Shown here: positions 32,047 to 41,188 of the stretch, one piece after another
How positions within the stretch are numbered: the stretch's first letter is position 1
Layout of the letters: each line of letters opens with the position of its first letter
Assembly (NCBI GenBank): GCA_002298925.1
Contig: DBMM01000005.1
Span: forward strand, 1-42,520
Origin: Geobacter sp. UBA698
Lineage (GTDB): Bacteria; Desulfobacterota; Desulfuromonadia; Geobacterales; Pseudopelobacteraceae
Direction: 5' to 3'
DNA: 42,520 nucleotides
Notes under the pieces: generated by a model
What the model saw: the letters and a program-made list of their open reading frames with translations, nothing else
What the model was told of the DNA's origin: nothing
Database searches by the model: none
Position numbers and translations under genes: made by a program

Positions 32047-33387
32047 ATGGAACTTAAGGATAAAAATATACTAGTCGTCGGCCTGGCCAAGACCGGCGTG
32101 GCCTGTGCCCGTTTTCTGGCCGCCAAGGGTGCCTGTGTGACCGTGACCGACATGCGCGACGAGGCGGCGCTGGCCGAGCAGCTGGCAGAGCTGGCCGCCA
32201 GCGAGGTTCGGAAAACACTGGGGCGCCACGATGAAGCCGACTTCACCGCCGCCGACCTGATCGTTGTCTCCCCCGGTGTGCCCCAGGAACACCCGCTGCT
32301 GGTTGCTGCCAAGGCAAAGGGTGTCGAGATCATCAGCGAGATCGAACTGGCCTCCCGTTACATCGACGCGCCACTGGCGGCCATTACCGGCACCAACGGC
32401 AAGACCACCACCACGACGCTGTTGGGGGCGATCTTCAAGCACAACGGCTATCGCACCTTCGTGGGTGGCAACATCGGCAATCCACTGATCGAACTGGCCG
32501 AGTCCCATCAGATCGTGGATCAGGTCGTGGCCGAGATCAGCTCCTTCCAGCTGGAGTGGATCAGCACCTTCCGACCGCAGGTGGCGGCGCTGTTGAACCT
32601 GAGCGAGGACCACCTGGACCGCTACCCCGACTACCAGGCCTATATCGATGCCAAGCTGCGCATCTTCGAGAACCAGACCGAGGAAGATTTCGCCGTGGTC
32701 AACCGTGATGACCCGCTGGTCTGGAAATGCGCCCAAGGAGTTAAGGCGCGGCTGTTTCCCTTCAGCCGGACCCTGGAGCTGGAGGAAGGCATCTTCTGTC
32801 GCGACGGGGTCATCACCTACCGCCATGACGGCCATGAGGAGTGTTTCCCCACTGCCGCCATCCAGCTGCAGGGGGTGCACAATCAGGAAAACATCATGGC
32901 CGCCCTGGCGTGCGCCCTGCTGCTGGGCTGCCGGCCGGATGAAAGTTACGAGACCGTGCTCTGTTTCGAGTCACTGCACCATCGCATGGAGTTTGTGCGC
33001 GAGGTGAACGGTGTCGGCTATTATGAGGACAGCAAGGCCACCAATGTGGGCAGTGTCCAGAAAGCTCTGGAGAGTTTCGACAATATCACCCTGATCGCAG
33101 GCGGCAAGGACAAGGGCGGTTCCTACGAACCGCTGGCTGCGCTGGTGCGGGAGCGGGTGCGGCATCTGATCCTGATCGGCGAGGCGGCCGAACGGATGCA
33201 GGCGGAACTGGGCAGCCTGAGCGATACCCGGCGCGCAGCGACGCTGGAAGAGGCGGTCGTACTGGCGGCGCAGGTCACTGCTGCGGGCGGCACGGTGCTG
33301 ATGTCGCCGGCCTGTTCCAGTTTCGACATGTTTCGCGATTATGAGGAACGGGCCCAGCGCTTCATTGCCGCTGTAAAGGGATTGTAG
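32047..33387 (+). CDS. murD: UDP-MurNAc-L-Ala-D-Glu ligase MurD
   Basis: 446 residues. It adds D-glutamate to UDP-MurNAc-L-alanine. N-terminal Rossmann domain (ILVVGLAKTGVAC), ATP loop GTNGKTTTTT from 115, LNLSEDHLDRY and the C-terminal GGKDKGGSYEPL are all present. AGAGGA precedes the ATG, 21 nt after mraY. Confidence 0.97.
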   Translation: MELKDKNILVVGLAKTGVACARFLAAKGACVTVTDMRDEAALAEQLAELAASEVRKTLGRHDEADFTAADLIVVSPGVPQEHPLLVAAKAKGVEIISEIELASRYIDAPLAAITGTNGKTTTTTLLGAIFKHNGYRTFVGGNIGNPLIELAESHQIVDQVVAEISSFQLEWISTFRPQVAALLNLSEDHLDRYPDYQAYIDAKLRIFENQTEEDFAVVNRDDPLVWKCAQGVKARLFPFSRTLELEEGIFCRDGVITYRHDGHEECFPTAAIQLQGVHNQENIMAALACALLLGCRPDESYETVLCFESLHHRMEFVREVNGVGYYEDSKATNVGSVQKALESFDNITLIAGGKDKGGSYEPLAALVRERVRHLILIGEAAERMQAELGSLSDTRRAATLEEAVVLAAQVTAAGGTVLMSPACSSFDMFRDYEERAQRFIAAVKGL

Positions 33388-33389
33388 GC

Positions 33390-33445
33390 CAATCCTTATG
33401 ATTGCCCAAAAGACGGGCGAAAACGAGCTTCGCCCCTACGGATTG
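33390..33445. repeat. Palindromic element between murD and ftsW
   Basis: A perfect 7-bp hairpin GGGCGAA/TTCGCCC (33415-33421 and 33429-33435, 7-nt loop) sits inside an outer 6-bp inverted repeat CAATCC/GGATTG (33390-33395 and 33440-33445). It fills the whole murD-ftsW gap, ends 2 nt before the ftsW ATG, and no U-run follows. This looks like a small dispersed palindrome rather than a terminator. Confidence 0.6.
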
Positions 33446-33447
33446 TT

Positions 33448-34581
33448 ATGAAACTGATGCTCAAAAAACTGGAAGAATACGATCTGGTCATCATGCTGAT
33501 GGCCATTGCCCTGACCTGCTTCGGGGTAGTGATGGTTTATTCCGCTTCCAATATCATGGCCGCCAAACGCTTTCACGACGGCTTCTTTTTTCTCAAGCGC
33601 CAGGGGCTGTTCGCCATTGTCGGGTTCGGCATCATGCTGACCGTAATGCGGATCGACTACCATGTCTGGAAAAGACTGGCGGTGCCGGCGCTGGCGCTTT
33701 GTCTGGTGCTCCTGGTGCTGGTGCTGATACCGGGTATCGGCGGCAAGGCTGGCGGGTCGTCGCGCTGGATCAAGCTGCCCGGCTTCAACCTGCAGCCCTC
33801 GGAAATGGCCAAGCTGGCGCTGATCATGTACATGGCCTATTCCCTGGATAAGAAGCAGGAGCGGGTCAAGAACTTCAAGGAAGGCATCATTCCCTACATG
33901 ATCGTGTTGGCGCTATTGATCGGGTGTCTTGCCATGCAGCCTGATCTGGGCGGGGCGCTGACTCTGGTGGCGGTCGCCATGACCATGCTGTTTGCCGCAG
34001 GAATGCGGGTGAGCCATTTCTTCTCGATGATACTGTTGGCTCTGCCGCTTTTGAGCTATAAATTGAGCCGCGGCTATCACAAGGGGCGCATGGAAGCGTG
34101 GGCAAATCCCTGGAGCGACCCGGAAGGCAAAGGTTTCCAGATCATCCAGTCCTGGCTGGCTCTGGGTACGGGCGGAGTATTCGGACAGGGGCTGGGCGAG
34201 GGCAAGCAGAAGCTGTTTTACCTGCCGGAGGCCCATACCGACTTCATTCTGTCGGTGGTTGGCGAGGAGCTCGGATTTCTGGGGGTGGCGGTGATCATCG
34301 GCATGTTTTTTCTGCTGGTGCAGCGCGCCATGCGTATCGCCGTGGCAGCACCGGATACCTTCGGTCGCTTCCTGGCCTTGGGAATAGCGGTGTTGTTCGG
34401 CATCGAGGCCACCGTTAACATGGGGGTCGTCACCGGACTGCTGCCCACCAAGGGACTGGCGCTGCCCTTCATCAGTTATGGCGGCAGTTCGCTTCTGATC
34501 AGCCTGTTCGCAGTGGGCATCCTGCTCAATATTTCATCGGGGTTGAAGATCTCTTCCATCAGCCTTAAGGAGGAGTCATGA
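33448..34581 (+). CDS. ftsW: Septal glycan polymerase FtsW
   Basis: 377 residues, SEDS family, about ten membrane segments. It polymerises lipid II with FtsI at the septum. Markers: SSRWIKL with Arg106, QPSE at 116-119, and the late PFISYGGSSLL (Tyr344 to Ser348). No normal ribosome site: the 20 nt before the ATG are the right arm of the palindromic element, so translation may depend on its folding. It overlaps murG by ATGA. Confidence 0.95.
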   Translation: MKLMLKKLEEYDLVIMLMAIALTCFGVVMVYSASNIMAAKRFHDGFFFLKRQGLFAIVGFGIMLTVMRIDYHVWKRLAVPALALCLVLLVLVLIPGIGGKAGGSSRWIKLPGFNLQPSEMAKLALIMYMAYSLDKKQERVKNFKEGIIPYMIVLALLIGCLAMQPDLGGALTLVAVAMTMLFAAGMRVSHFFSMILLALPLLSYKLSRGYHKGRMEAWANPWSDPEGKGFQIIQSWLALGTGGVFGQGLGEGKQKLFYLPEAHTDFILSVVGEELGFLGVAVIIGMFFLLVQRAMRIAVAAPDTFGRFLALGIAVLFGIEATVNMGVVTGLLPTKGLALPFISYGGSSLLISLFAVGILLNISSGLKISSISLKEES

Positions 34582-35690
34582 AGCTGATTATTGCCGGCGG
34601 CGGCACCGGCGGGCATCTTTTCCCCGGCATTGCCGTGGCCGAGGAGTTCCTCGGGCGCGACCCGGCCAATGAGGTGCTGTTTGTCGGCACTGAACGGGGC
34701 ATCGAGGCGCGGGCCGTACCGGCTGCCGGCTACCGCTTGGAACTGATCTCGGCCGCCGGTATCCGCGGCAAGGGCAGCCTCGGCAAGTTCAAGGGCAGCA
34801 TGCTGATGCTTTACGGCTATGCCCAGTCGCGCAAGGTGCTCAAGGCATTTCAGCCGGATCTGGTGCTGGGGGTGGGGGGCTACGCCTCTCTGCCGATGGT
34901 GCTGGCGGCGCGCGGCATGCAGATTCCGCACTTCATCCACGAACAGAACGCCATACCGGGCATGACCAACAAGCTGCTGGCCAGGGTGGTTGACCAGGTT
35001 TTCATTACCCTGGAGGAGTCTGCCAGATTTTTCCCCCTAAAGAAGACACTATTAACCGGCAATCCTCTGCGGCGCCAGATTCTGGGGCAGGCCGGACAGG
35101 GCGCCGAGTACGCTCCCGGCAGCGCTGGTGATGGCCGCTTCCGTTTGCTGGTGTTCGGCGGCAGCCAGGGGGCCCATGCCATCAACAGTGCCATGGCAGC
35201 GGCGCTGCCGTTTCTGGAGCAGTATCGCGGCCGGCTGGAGATTACTCACCAGACCGGCGAAAAAGAGGCCGGCGAGGTTGGCGAGGCCTATCGCCGCCTG
35301 GGATTCAAGGCAACGGTTACCCCCTTCATCCACGACATGGCCGGCGCCTATCGGCAGGCAGACCTGCTGGTCTGCCGGGCCGGCGCAACGACCATTGCCG
35401 AACTGACCGCCTGCGGCCGCCCAGCTATCTTCATCCCCTTTCCCCATGCGGTGGATGACCATCAGCGCCGTAATGCAGAGGCGCTGCTCAAGAAAGATGC
35501 TGCTTTCATGCTGCTGGAACGGGAACTGAGCGGCGAGAGACTGGCCAAAATGATCAGCCAGCTGGTGGATGATCCCGAGACTCTGCGGGAGACCGGTCGG
35601 AGAGCCTTCGGTCTGGCGCGCCTGGATGCGGCAAAGATTATAGTTGACGAGATGCTGAAAGCACAGAAAGAGGGTTGCCATGTACGGTAA
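34578..35690 (+). CDS. murG: Lipid II synthase MurG
   Basis: 370 residues, a GT-B glycosyltransferase on the inner membrane face. It adds GlcNAc to lipid I to give lipid II. GGGTGGH is at 7-13, and HEQNAIPG, FGGSQGA and FIPFPHAVDDHQ (UDP-GlcNAc site) follow in order. AAGGAGG lies before its ATG, inside ftsW. Confidence 0.97.
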   Translation: MKLIIAGGGTGGHLFPGIAVAEEFLGRDPANEVLFVGTERGIEARAVPAAGYRLELISAAGIRGKGSLGKFKGSMLMLYGYAQSRKVLKAFQPDLVLGVGGYASLPMVLAARGMQIPHFIHEQNAIPGMTNKLLARVVDQVFITLEESARFFPLKKTLLTGNPLRRQILGQAGQGAEYAPGSAGDGRFRLLVFGGSQGAHAINSAMAAALPFLEQYRGRLEITHQTGEKEAGEVGEAYRRLGFKATVTPFIHDMAGAYRQADLLVCRAGATTIAELTACGRPAIFIPFPHAVDDHQRRNAEALLKKDAAFMLLERELSGERLAKMISQLVDDPETLRETGRRAFGLARLDAAKIIVDEMLKAQKEGCHVR

Positions 35691-37065
35691 AATCGAAAAA
35701 ATACACTTCGTCGGCATCGGCGGCATCGGCATGAGCGGTATTGCCGAGGTGCTGCTGAATCTGGGGTACAAGGTGTCCGGTTCCGATCTGCGGGGATCGG
35801 ACATTACCGAGCGCTTGGCCTCCTTTGGCGCCGAGATCGGCATCGGTCACTCAGCCGAAAATCTGACAAATGTGGATGTGGTCGTGATCTCGTCCGCCGT
35901 GCATGATGACAACCCGGAGGTGCTCGAAGCCAAGCGGCTGCATGTGCCGGTCATACCCCGGGCCGAGATGCTGGCCGAACTGATGCGGATGAAATACGGC
36001 ATAGCCATTGCCGGCACCCACGGCAAGACCACCACCACTTCCATGGCCGCGGCCATCCTGGGGCACGCCGGCATTGACCCGACCATCGTGATCGGCGGCA
36101 AGCTGAACGCCATCGGCAGTAACGCCCAGCTGGGGCAGGGCAAGTTCCTGGTGGCCGAGGCGGACGAGTCGGACGGCTCCTTTTTGGTGCTGTCTCCCAC
36201 CATCGCCGTGGTGACCAACATCGACGCCGACCACCTGGATCACTACCTGGGCGGCATTGAAGAGATCAAGAACACCTTTGTGGAATTCATCAACAAGGTG
36301 CCATTTTACGGTTTGGCGGTGCTCTGTCTGGATGATCCGAATATCCGCGCCATCCTGCCGCGGGTAAAAAAACGCTATCTGACCTACGGCCTCTCCTCAC
36401 AGGCCGATATTCGTGCCACCCATGTCCGCCACGACGGATTCAACACCTGTTTCGTGGCGCACTACAAAGGGTACCGTCTGGGTGAGGTCTCCTTTCCGAT
36501 GCCGGGCTCACACAACGTGCTGAATGCCATGGCCTGCATTGCCGTGGCCATGGAGTTGGACGTACCCTTTGCAGCCATTCAGGAGGGTTTTGCCGGTTTC
36601 AGCGGCGTTGGCCGGCGCTTCACCGTCAAGGGCGAGCCCCGGGGGGTGATGGTGGTGGATGATTACGGCCATCATCCGGCCGAAATCAGAGCCACCCTGG
36701 CTGCCGCGCGACAGGGGTGGCCCGAGCGTAGAATTGTGGCCGCCTTCCAGCCCCATCGTTTTACCCGCACCCACGAGTTGTTTGATGAATTCGTGACCGC
36801 CTTCTATGATGCCGATGTGCTGGTGTTGACCGATGTGTATGCCGCCGGTGAACAGCCGATCGAGGGGGCCACAGCCGAGCGGTTGACTCATGAGGTCCGC
36901 CGTCACGGCCAGAAGGATGTCACCTGGATTGCCGATCGTGAACTGATCCCGGAACACCTGGCAGGAATTGTCAGGGCAGGAGACATCGTGATCACCCTGG
37001 GGGCCGGCAATATCTGGCAGCAAGGGGAGGCACTGGTGAAATTACTACAGGAAAAGGTGCAGTAG
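35680..37065 (+). CDS. murC: UDP-MurNAc-L-alanine ligase MurC
   Basis: 461 residues. It adds L-alanine to UDP-MurNAc, the first stem residue. FVGIGGIGMSGIA near the start, P-loop GTHGKTTTT at 112-120, EADESDGSFL, and VDDYGHHPAEIRATL in the last third. It overlaps murG by 11 nt. Confidence 0.97.
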   Translation: MYGKIEKIHFVGIGGIGMSGIAEVLLNLGYKVSGSDLRGSDITERLASFGAEIGIGHSAENLTNVDVVVISSAVHDDNPEVLEAKRLHVPVIPRAEMLAELMRMKYGIAIAGTHGKTTTTSMAAAILGHAGIDPTIVIGGKLNAIGSNAQLGQGKFLVAEADESDGSFLVLSPTIAVVTNIDADHLDHYLGGIEEIKNTFVEFINKVPFYGLAVLCLDDPNIRAILPRVKKRYLTYGLSSQADIRATHVRHDGFNTCFVAHYKGYRLGEVSFPMPGSHNVLNAMACIAVAMELDVPFAAIQEGFAGFSGVGRRFTVKGEPRGVMVVDDYGHHPAEIRATLAAARQGWPERRIVAAFQPHRFTRTHELFDEFVTAFYDADVLVLTDVYAAGEQPIEGATAERLTHEVRRHGQKDVTWIADRELIPEHLAGIVRAGDIVITLGAGNIWQQGEALVKLLQEKVQ

Positions 37066-37074
37066 GGGCATTTC

Positions 37075-37977
37075 ATGAATGGCCTCTGTGATGACATTCG
37101 AACATCTTTCCGCGGACAGCTGCTGTACGGCGAACCGCTCAGCCGGCACACCTCGCTCAAGGTGGGTGGTCCTGCGGATATCTTTGCCGTGCCGGAGGAT
37201 GTGGATGACCTGCGCAATCTGCTGCAGCTGCTGAAGGCGGATGGTACCCCCTGGTTGATCATCGGCGGCGGTTATAATCTGCTGGTCAGGGATGGCGGTT
37301 TTCGCGGGGCGGTCATCACTCTGAAAAAACTGGACCGGATTGAAAATCACAATGGCCTGCTCTATGCCGAGTCCGGGGTTTCCAACCAGGCCCTGGCCAT
37401 CTTTGCCCGCGACAACGGTCTGGCCGGTCTCGAGTTTCTGGTCGGTATTCCCGGTTCTTTGGGAGGGGCCCTGTGCATGAATGCCGGTGCCCATGGCGGA
37501 GAGACTTTTGACCGGGTCTCCAGTGTAGATATTCTGAACTGCGGGATACGGGAAAAATGTGAAAAAATGTCGCTGAATTACGGGTATCGCCGCTTGCAAC
37601 TTGGCGATAATAAAATTATAATCTCAGCCGAATTTTCATGCCTGCAAGACGGCAGGGAGGCCATTACTGCTCGCATGGATGACTGCCTGCGCAGGCGGCG
37701 CGAATCCCAGAAGGTTGCCCTGCCAAATGCCGGTTCGTTCTTTAAGAACCCGGCCGGACAGATGGTCTGGCGCCTGATCGATGAAGCCGGCTTGCGCGGC
37801 TGTTCTGTCGGGGGTGCCCAGGTTTCCGAGGTGCACACCAACTTCCTGGTCAACCGGGGGGGCGCCACAGCGGCCGATTTTTTGGAGTTGGCAGCGCTTA
37901 TCAAGAAGCGGGTTTTGGAGAAAAGCGGATTGTTATTGGAGGAGGAAGTCCGGATCGTCGGGGATGATCGGTACTGA
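37075..37977 (+). CDS. murB: UDP-GlcNAc-enolpyruvate reductase MurB (type II)
   Basis: 300 residues, FAD enzyme that makes UDP-MurNAc with NADPH. SLKVGGPADIFAVP, IIGGGYNLLV, GIPGSLGGALCMNAGAHGG and the catalytic Ser221 in GSFFKNP mark the short type II form. It lies 9 nt after murC. The stretch about 37540-37640 is AT-richer than its neighbours. Confidence 0.96.
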   Translation: MNGLCDDIRTSFRGQLLYGEPLSRHTSLKVGGPADIFAVPEDVDDLRNLLQLLKADGTPWLIIGGGYNLLVRDGGFRGAVITLKKLDRIENHNGLLYAESGVSNQALAIFARDNGLAGLEFLVGIPGSLGGALCMNAGAHGGETFDRVSSVDILNCGIREKCEKMSLNYGYRRLQLGDNKIIISAEFSCLQDGREAITARMDDCLRRRRESQKVALPNAGSFFKNPAGQMVWRLIDEAGLRGCSVGGAQVSEVHTNFLVNRGGATAADFLELAALIKKRVLEKSGLLLEEEVRIVGDDRY

Positions 37978-37978
37978 A

Positions 37979-38914
37979 ATGATGACAACCATGAAATCTA
38001 AAAAAATTGCTGTTCTGATGGGCGGCCTTTCGGCGGAGCGGGAAGTGTCCCTGAAAAGCGGCGCTGCCGTGCATCAGGCGCTGCTCGACCGTGGCTATAA
38101 CGCCGTGGCCATCGACATGGGGCGCGATCTGCCGGAAGTACTCAGGCGCGAGCAGGTTGAGGCGGCCTTTATCGCTCTGCATGGCCGCTACGGAGAGGAC
38201 GGCTGTGTGCAGGGACTGCTGGAGCTGCTGCAGATACCCTACACCGGTTCCGGCGTGCTGGCCAGTGCCCTGGCTATGCACAAGCTCTACAGCAAGCAGG
38301 CCTTTGCCGCCAGCGGTATTCTCACGGCGCCCTTTCATCATTTTAGCCAGGGGGAGCCGGTTCGGCTCAGTGACCTTTCCTTCGGCCTGCCGCTGGTTGT
38401 CAAACCGGTACAGGAAGGTTCCTCGGTGGGAATCTCGATCGTCAAGGACGAGTCCGAACTGCCGGCGGCCCTGGAGCTTGCTTTCAACCATGACCGGGAA
38501 ATACTGGTTGAGCAGTATATCAAAGGTCAGGAGGTGCAGGTCGGAATTCTGGACGACCAGCCCATTGGCGCCATCGAGATCGTACCTAAGAAGGAGTTTT
38601 ACGATTTTGAGGCCAAGTACACCGACGGCATGGCCGACCATATTTTTCCGGCGCGACTGGAACCTGCGCTTTACGCCAAGGCACAGCAGGTTGGTCTGGC
38701 CGCACATCGCGCCCTGGGGTGCAGCGGCTACAGCCGGGTTGATCTGCTGGTAACCACCGCCGGTGACTGCTTCGTGCTGGAAGTCAACACCCTGCCTGGC
38801 ATGACGGCACTGAGCCTGTTGCCGGAAATTGCCGCCAAGGGGGCCGGGCTCTCCTTTGAAGAGCTGGTGGAGCGCATCATCGAGTCGGCAGCAGTTACAA
38901 TAAAGGTGAACTGA
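37979..38914 (+). CDS. ddl: D-alanine-D-alanine ligase
   Basis: 311 residues from the ATG 1 nt after the murB stop; other in-frame starts are ATGs at 37964, 37982 and 37991, and the last fits the usual N-terminus (MKSKKIAVLMGG) best, so the start is uncertain by up to nine codons. ATP-grasp fold: LMGGLSAEREVSL, HGRYGEDG, KPVQEGSSVGIS, EFYDFEAKY (D-Ala-type loop), SRVDLL and EVNTLPGMT. No ribosome site at usual spacing; coupling to murB is likely. Confidence 0.94.
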   Translation: MMTTMKSKKIAVLMGGLSAEREVSLKSGAAVHQALLDRGYNAVAIDMGRDLPEVLRREQVEAAFIALHGRYGEDGCVQGLLELLQIPYTGSGVLASALAMHKLYSKQAFAASGILTAPFHHFSQGEPVRLSDLSFGLPLVVKPVQEGSSVGISIVKDESELPAALELAFNHDREILVEQYIKGQEVQVGILDDQPIGAIEIVPKKEFYDFEAKYTDGMADHIFPARLEPALYAKAQQVGLAAHRALGCSGYSRVDLLVTTAGDCFVLEVNTLPGMTALSLLPEIAAKGAGLSFEELVERIIESAAVTIKVN

Positions 38915-38918
38915 ACCC

Positions 38919-39797
38919 GTGCGGGATTACTCCTCTTCCAGATATGAGCGCAAGAAACTGGCCGTTAACAAGGTCAAGATTCAGCGCAAGCCGATCAACT
39001 GGGGCAAGTATCTGCGTCCTTTGGGCAGAATCTCACTTGGTCTGGCCGGGGTTGCACTGGTGGCGGGCTTGATGTCTGCCGGCTGGCGGGCACTGGGGGC
39101 GGTCACTTTTTTCCGTGTCAGGAATATCGAAGTTTCCAGCGCCAAACGTCTCAGTCGGGAGGACATCCTGGCCATTGCCGGCGTGGAGCTGGGCCGGGAT
39201 TTGCTGCGCATCAACCTGACACAGATGGGAGAGCAGTTAGCCAAAAATCCCTGGGTTGAAACGGTCCGTATTCACCGTTACTTCCCGGACAGGCTTTCCA
39301 TAACCGTTACCGAGCGCGACCCGCTGGCTGTTGTCAACATGGGGTTTTTGTATTATCTGGACAAGAAGGGTACGGTCTTCAAGGCGCTGAATCAGGGGGA
39401 TCAACTGGACTATCCGGTAGTGACCGGTTTCAGCGAGGAAGATATGTCGGCTGATCCGGCCGGAACCAGGGAGGCGCTCAAGGCAACCTGCGAACTTCTC
39501 AATATATTACGAAACAAAGGCGCGTTTATCCTTGCGGATGTGTCTGAGATTCATTACGATAAGGGCTTTGGATTCACGCTGTTTACCTCATCCGGTTCAC
39601 TTCCGGTAAAGGTTGGTAGCGGCGATTTCAGTGCCAAGGTGGAGCGTTTCGCCCGCATCTATCGCGAGCTCATGGCCCAGCGGCCGATACTGCAGTACAT
39701 CGATCTTGACTATAGCGACAAGATCATAGTTAAAAAAGCGCAAAGTTCTAATACAGATACAGGCAGGGGGGAGCATGTCAGCATCAAAAAAGGATAA
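38919..39797 (+). CDS. ftsQ: Cell division protein FtsQ
   Basis: 292 residues. The start is GTG at 38919 with AAGGTGA upstream. Basic cytoplasmic tail (1-35), membrane segment about 36-59, POTRA domain about 65-135 (FRVRNIEVSSAKRLSRED to ITVTERDPLAVV), then the FtsQ beta domain. It links FtsL/B to the rest of the divisome. It overlaps ftsA by 23 nt. Confidence 0.94.
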   Translation: MRDYSSSRYERKKLAVNKVKIQRKPINWGKYLRPLGRISLGLAGVALVAGLMSAGWRALGAVTFFRVRNIEVSSAKRLSREDILAIAGVELGRDLLRINLTQMGEQLAKNPWVETVRIHRYFPDRLSITVTERDPLAVVNMGFLYYLDKKGTVFKALNQGDQLDYPVVTGFSEEDMSADPAGTREALKATCELLNILRNKGAFILADVSEIHYDKGFGFTLFTSSGSLPVKVGSGDFSAKVERFARIYRELMAQRPILQYIDLDYSDKIIVKKAQSSNTDTGRGEHVSIKKG

Positions 39798-41019
39798 CCT
39801 GATCGTCGGCCTCGATATAGGCACCACTAAGATCTGTGCCATTGTCGGCAATGTTACCGAAGACGGTATCGACATTGTCGGAATCGGCACCAGTCCTTCC
39901 AGTGGTTTGCGTCGGGGAGTGGTCATCAACATAGAAAGCACCGTGGGCGCCATACGCAAAGCCATCGAAGAGGCCGAACTGATGGCCGGCTGCGAAATCA
40001 AGTCCGTTTATGCCGGCATCGCCGGTGGTCACATCAAGGGGACCAATTCCCAGGGAGTGATCGCCATCAAGAACCGCGAGGTGTCCCAGGAGGACGTGCG
40101 CCGGGTCATCGATGCGGCCAAGGCGATTGCTATTCCCATGGATCGCGAAGTTGTCCATATTCTGCCTCAGGAATTCATCATCGACGAACAGGACGGCATT
40201 CGTGAACCGCTCGGCATGAGCGGTGTACGTCTTGAGGCCAAAGTGCACATCGTCACCGGTGCCGTGGCCAGTGCCCAGAACATCGTCAAGTCATGCAACC
40301 GGGCCGGCCTGGATGTGGCCGACATCGTGCTGGAGCAGTTGGCCTCATCTGAAGCGGTGCTCTCGGCCGATGAAAGAGAGCTGGGGGTCTGTCTGGTGGA
40401 TATCGGCGGCGGTACCACCGACATCGCCATATTTGCCGACGGTGCCATCAAATACACGTCGGTACTCTCCCTGGGGGGGAATCAGCTCACCAACGACATC
40501 GCGGTTGGTTTGCGCACCCCCTTTGCCGAAGCTGAAAAAATCAAGCGCAAGTACGGCTGCTGCCTCTCGGCGTTAGTCGGCAAGGACGACAAGATCGAGG
40601 TGCCCAGCGTGGGTGGCCGCAAACCGCGCGAGCTTTCCCGCAACGTACTGTGCGAAATCCTTGGTCCCCGTGTCGAAGAGATCTTCACACTGGTCAACCG
40701 CGAGATCGTCAAGTCGGGCCTGGAGGATTCCATTGCCTCGGGAGTGGTCATCAGCGGTGGCTCCTGTATCCTGGAGGGGATGCCGGAGCTGGCTGAACAG
40801 ATCTTTAATCTGCCGGTACGGCGGGGAGTCCCCCAGAAGATCGGTGGCCTGATCGACGTGGTCAACTCTCCGGTTTATGCCACGGGCGTTGGCCTGGTGG
40901 TCTACGGAAGCCGGAATTCCGGAGCCCCGGTTGCTCCATTTCAGGCCGGCCGTCCGGAAGGTCCGCTGTTCGGATCAGTTTTCAACCGCATGAAATCCTG
41001 GTTCCGGGAGTTCTTCTAG
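39775..41019 (+). CDS. ftsA: Cell division protein FtsA
   Basis: 414 residues, actin-like ATPase that tethers FtsZ to the membrane. GLDIGTTKICAIVG (phosphate 1), the 1C subdomain, DIGGGTTDIAIF (phosphate 2) and SGVVISGGSCILEGM (adenosine). The last 15 residues (FNRMKSWFREFF) form the amphipathic membrane helix. GGGGGAG lies upstream, inside ftsQ. Confidence 0.97.
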   Translation: MSASKKDNLIVGLDIGTTKICAIVGNVTEDGIDIVGIGTSPSSGLRRGVVINIESTVGAIRKAIEEAELMAGCEIKSVYAGIAGGHIKGTNSQGVIAIKNREVSQEDVRRVIDAAKAIAIPMDREVVHILPQEFIIDEQDGIREPLGMSGVRLEAKVHIVTGAVASAQNIVKSCNRAGLDVADIVLEQLASSEAVLSADERELGVCLVDIGGGTTDIAIFADGAIKYTSVLSLGGNQLTNDIAVGLRTPFAEAEKIKRKYGCCLSALVGKDDKIEVPSVGGRKPRELSRNVLCEILGPRVEEIFTLVNREIVKSGLEDSIASGVVISGGSCILEGMPELAEQIFNLPVRRGVPQKIGGLIDVVNSPVYATGVGLVVYGSRNSGAPVAPFQAGRPEGPLFGSVFNRMKSWFREFF

Positions 41020-41111
41020 GCTCGATTAGCTGGAGCTCCAGTCAGGTCTGTGCGCCAACAAATGGAATTATAAGCTGTTTTGGGAAGGTCGTATTTTCCT
41101 GAATTTTTTCT

Positions 41112-41140
41112 TTGATTCTTGGGTTAAAAGCGGTTACATT
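41112..41140 (+). promoter_or_regulatory. Candidate internal promoter for ftsZ
   Basis: TTGATT (41112-41117), 17-nt spacer, TACATT (41135-41140), in the 169-nt AT-rich gap between ftsA and ftsZ. Four of six matches at each box, so moderate. Confidence 0.5.
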
Positions 41141-41188
41141 TTACCGTCAAAAACATGAATCAGTGCCAACGCTAAAAGGGGGAAACTG

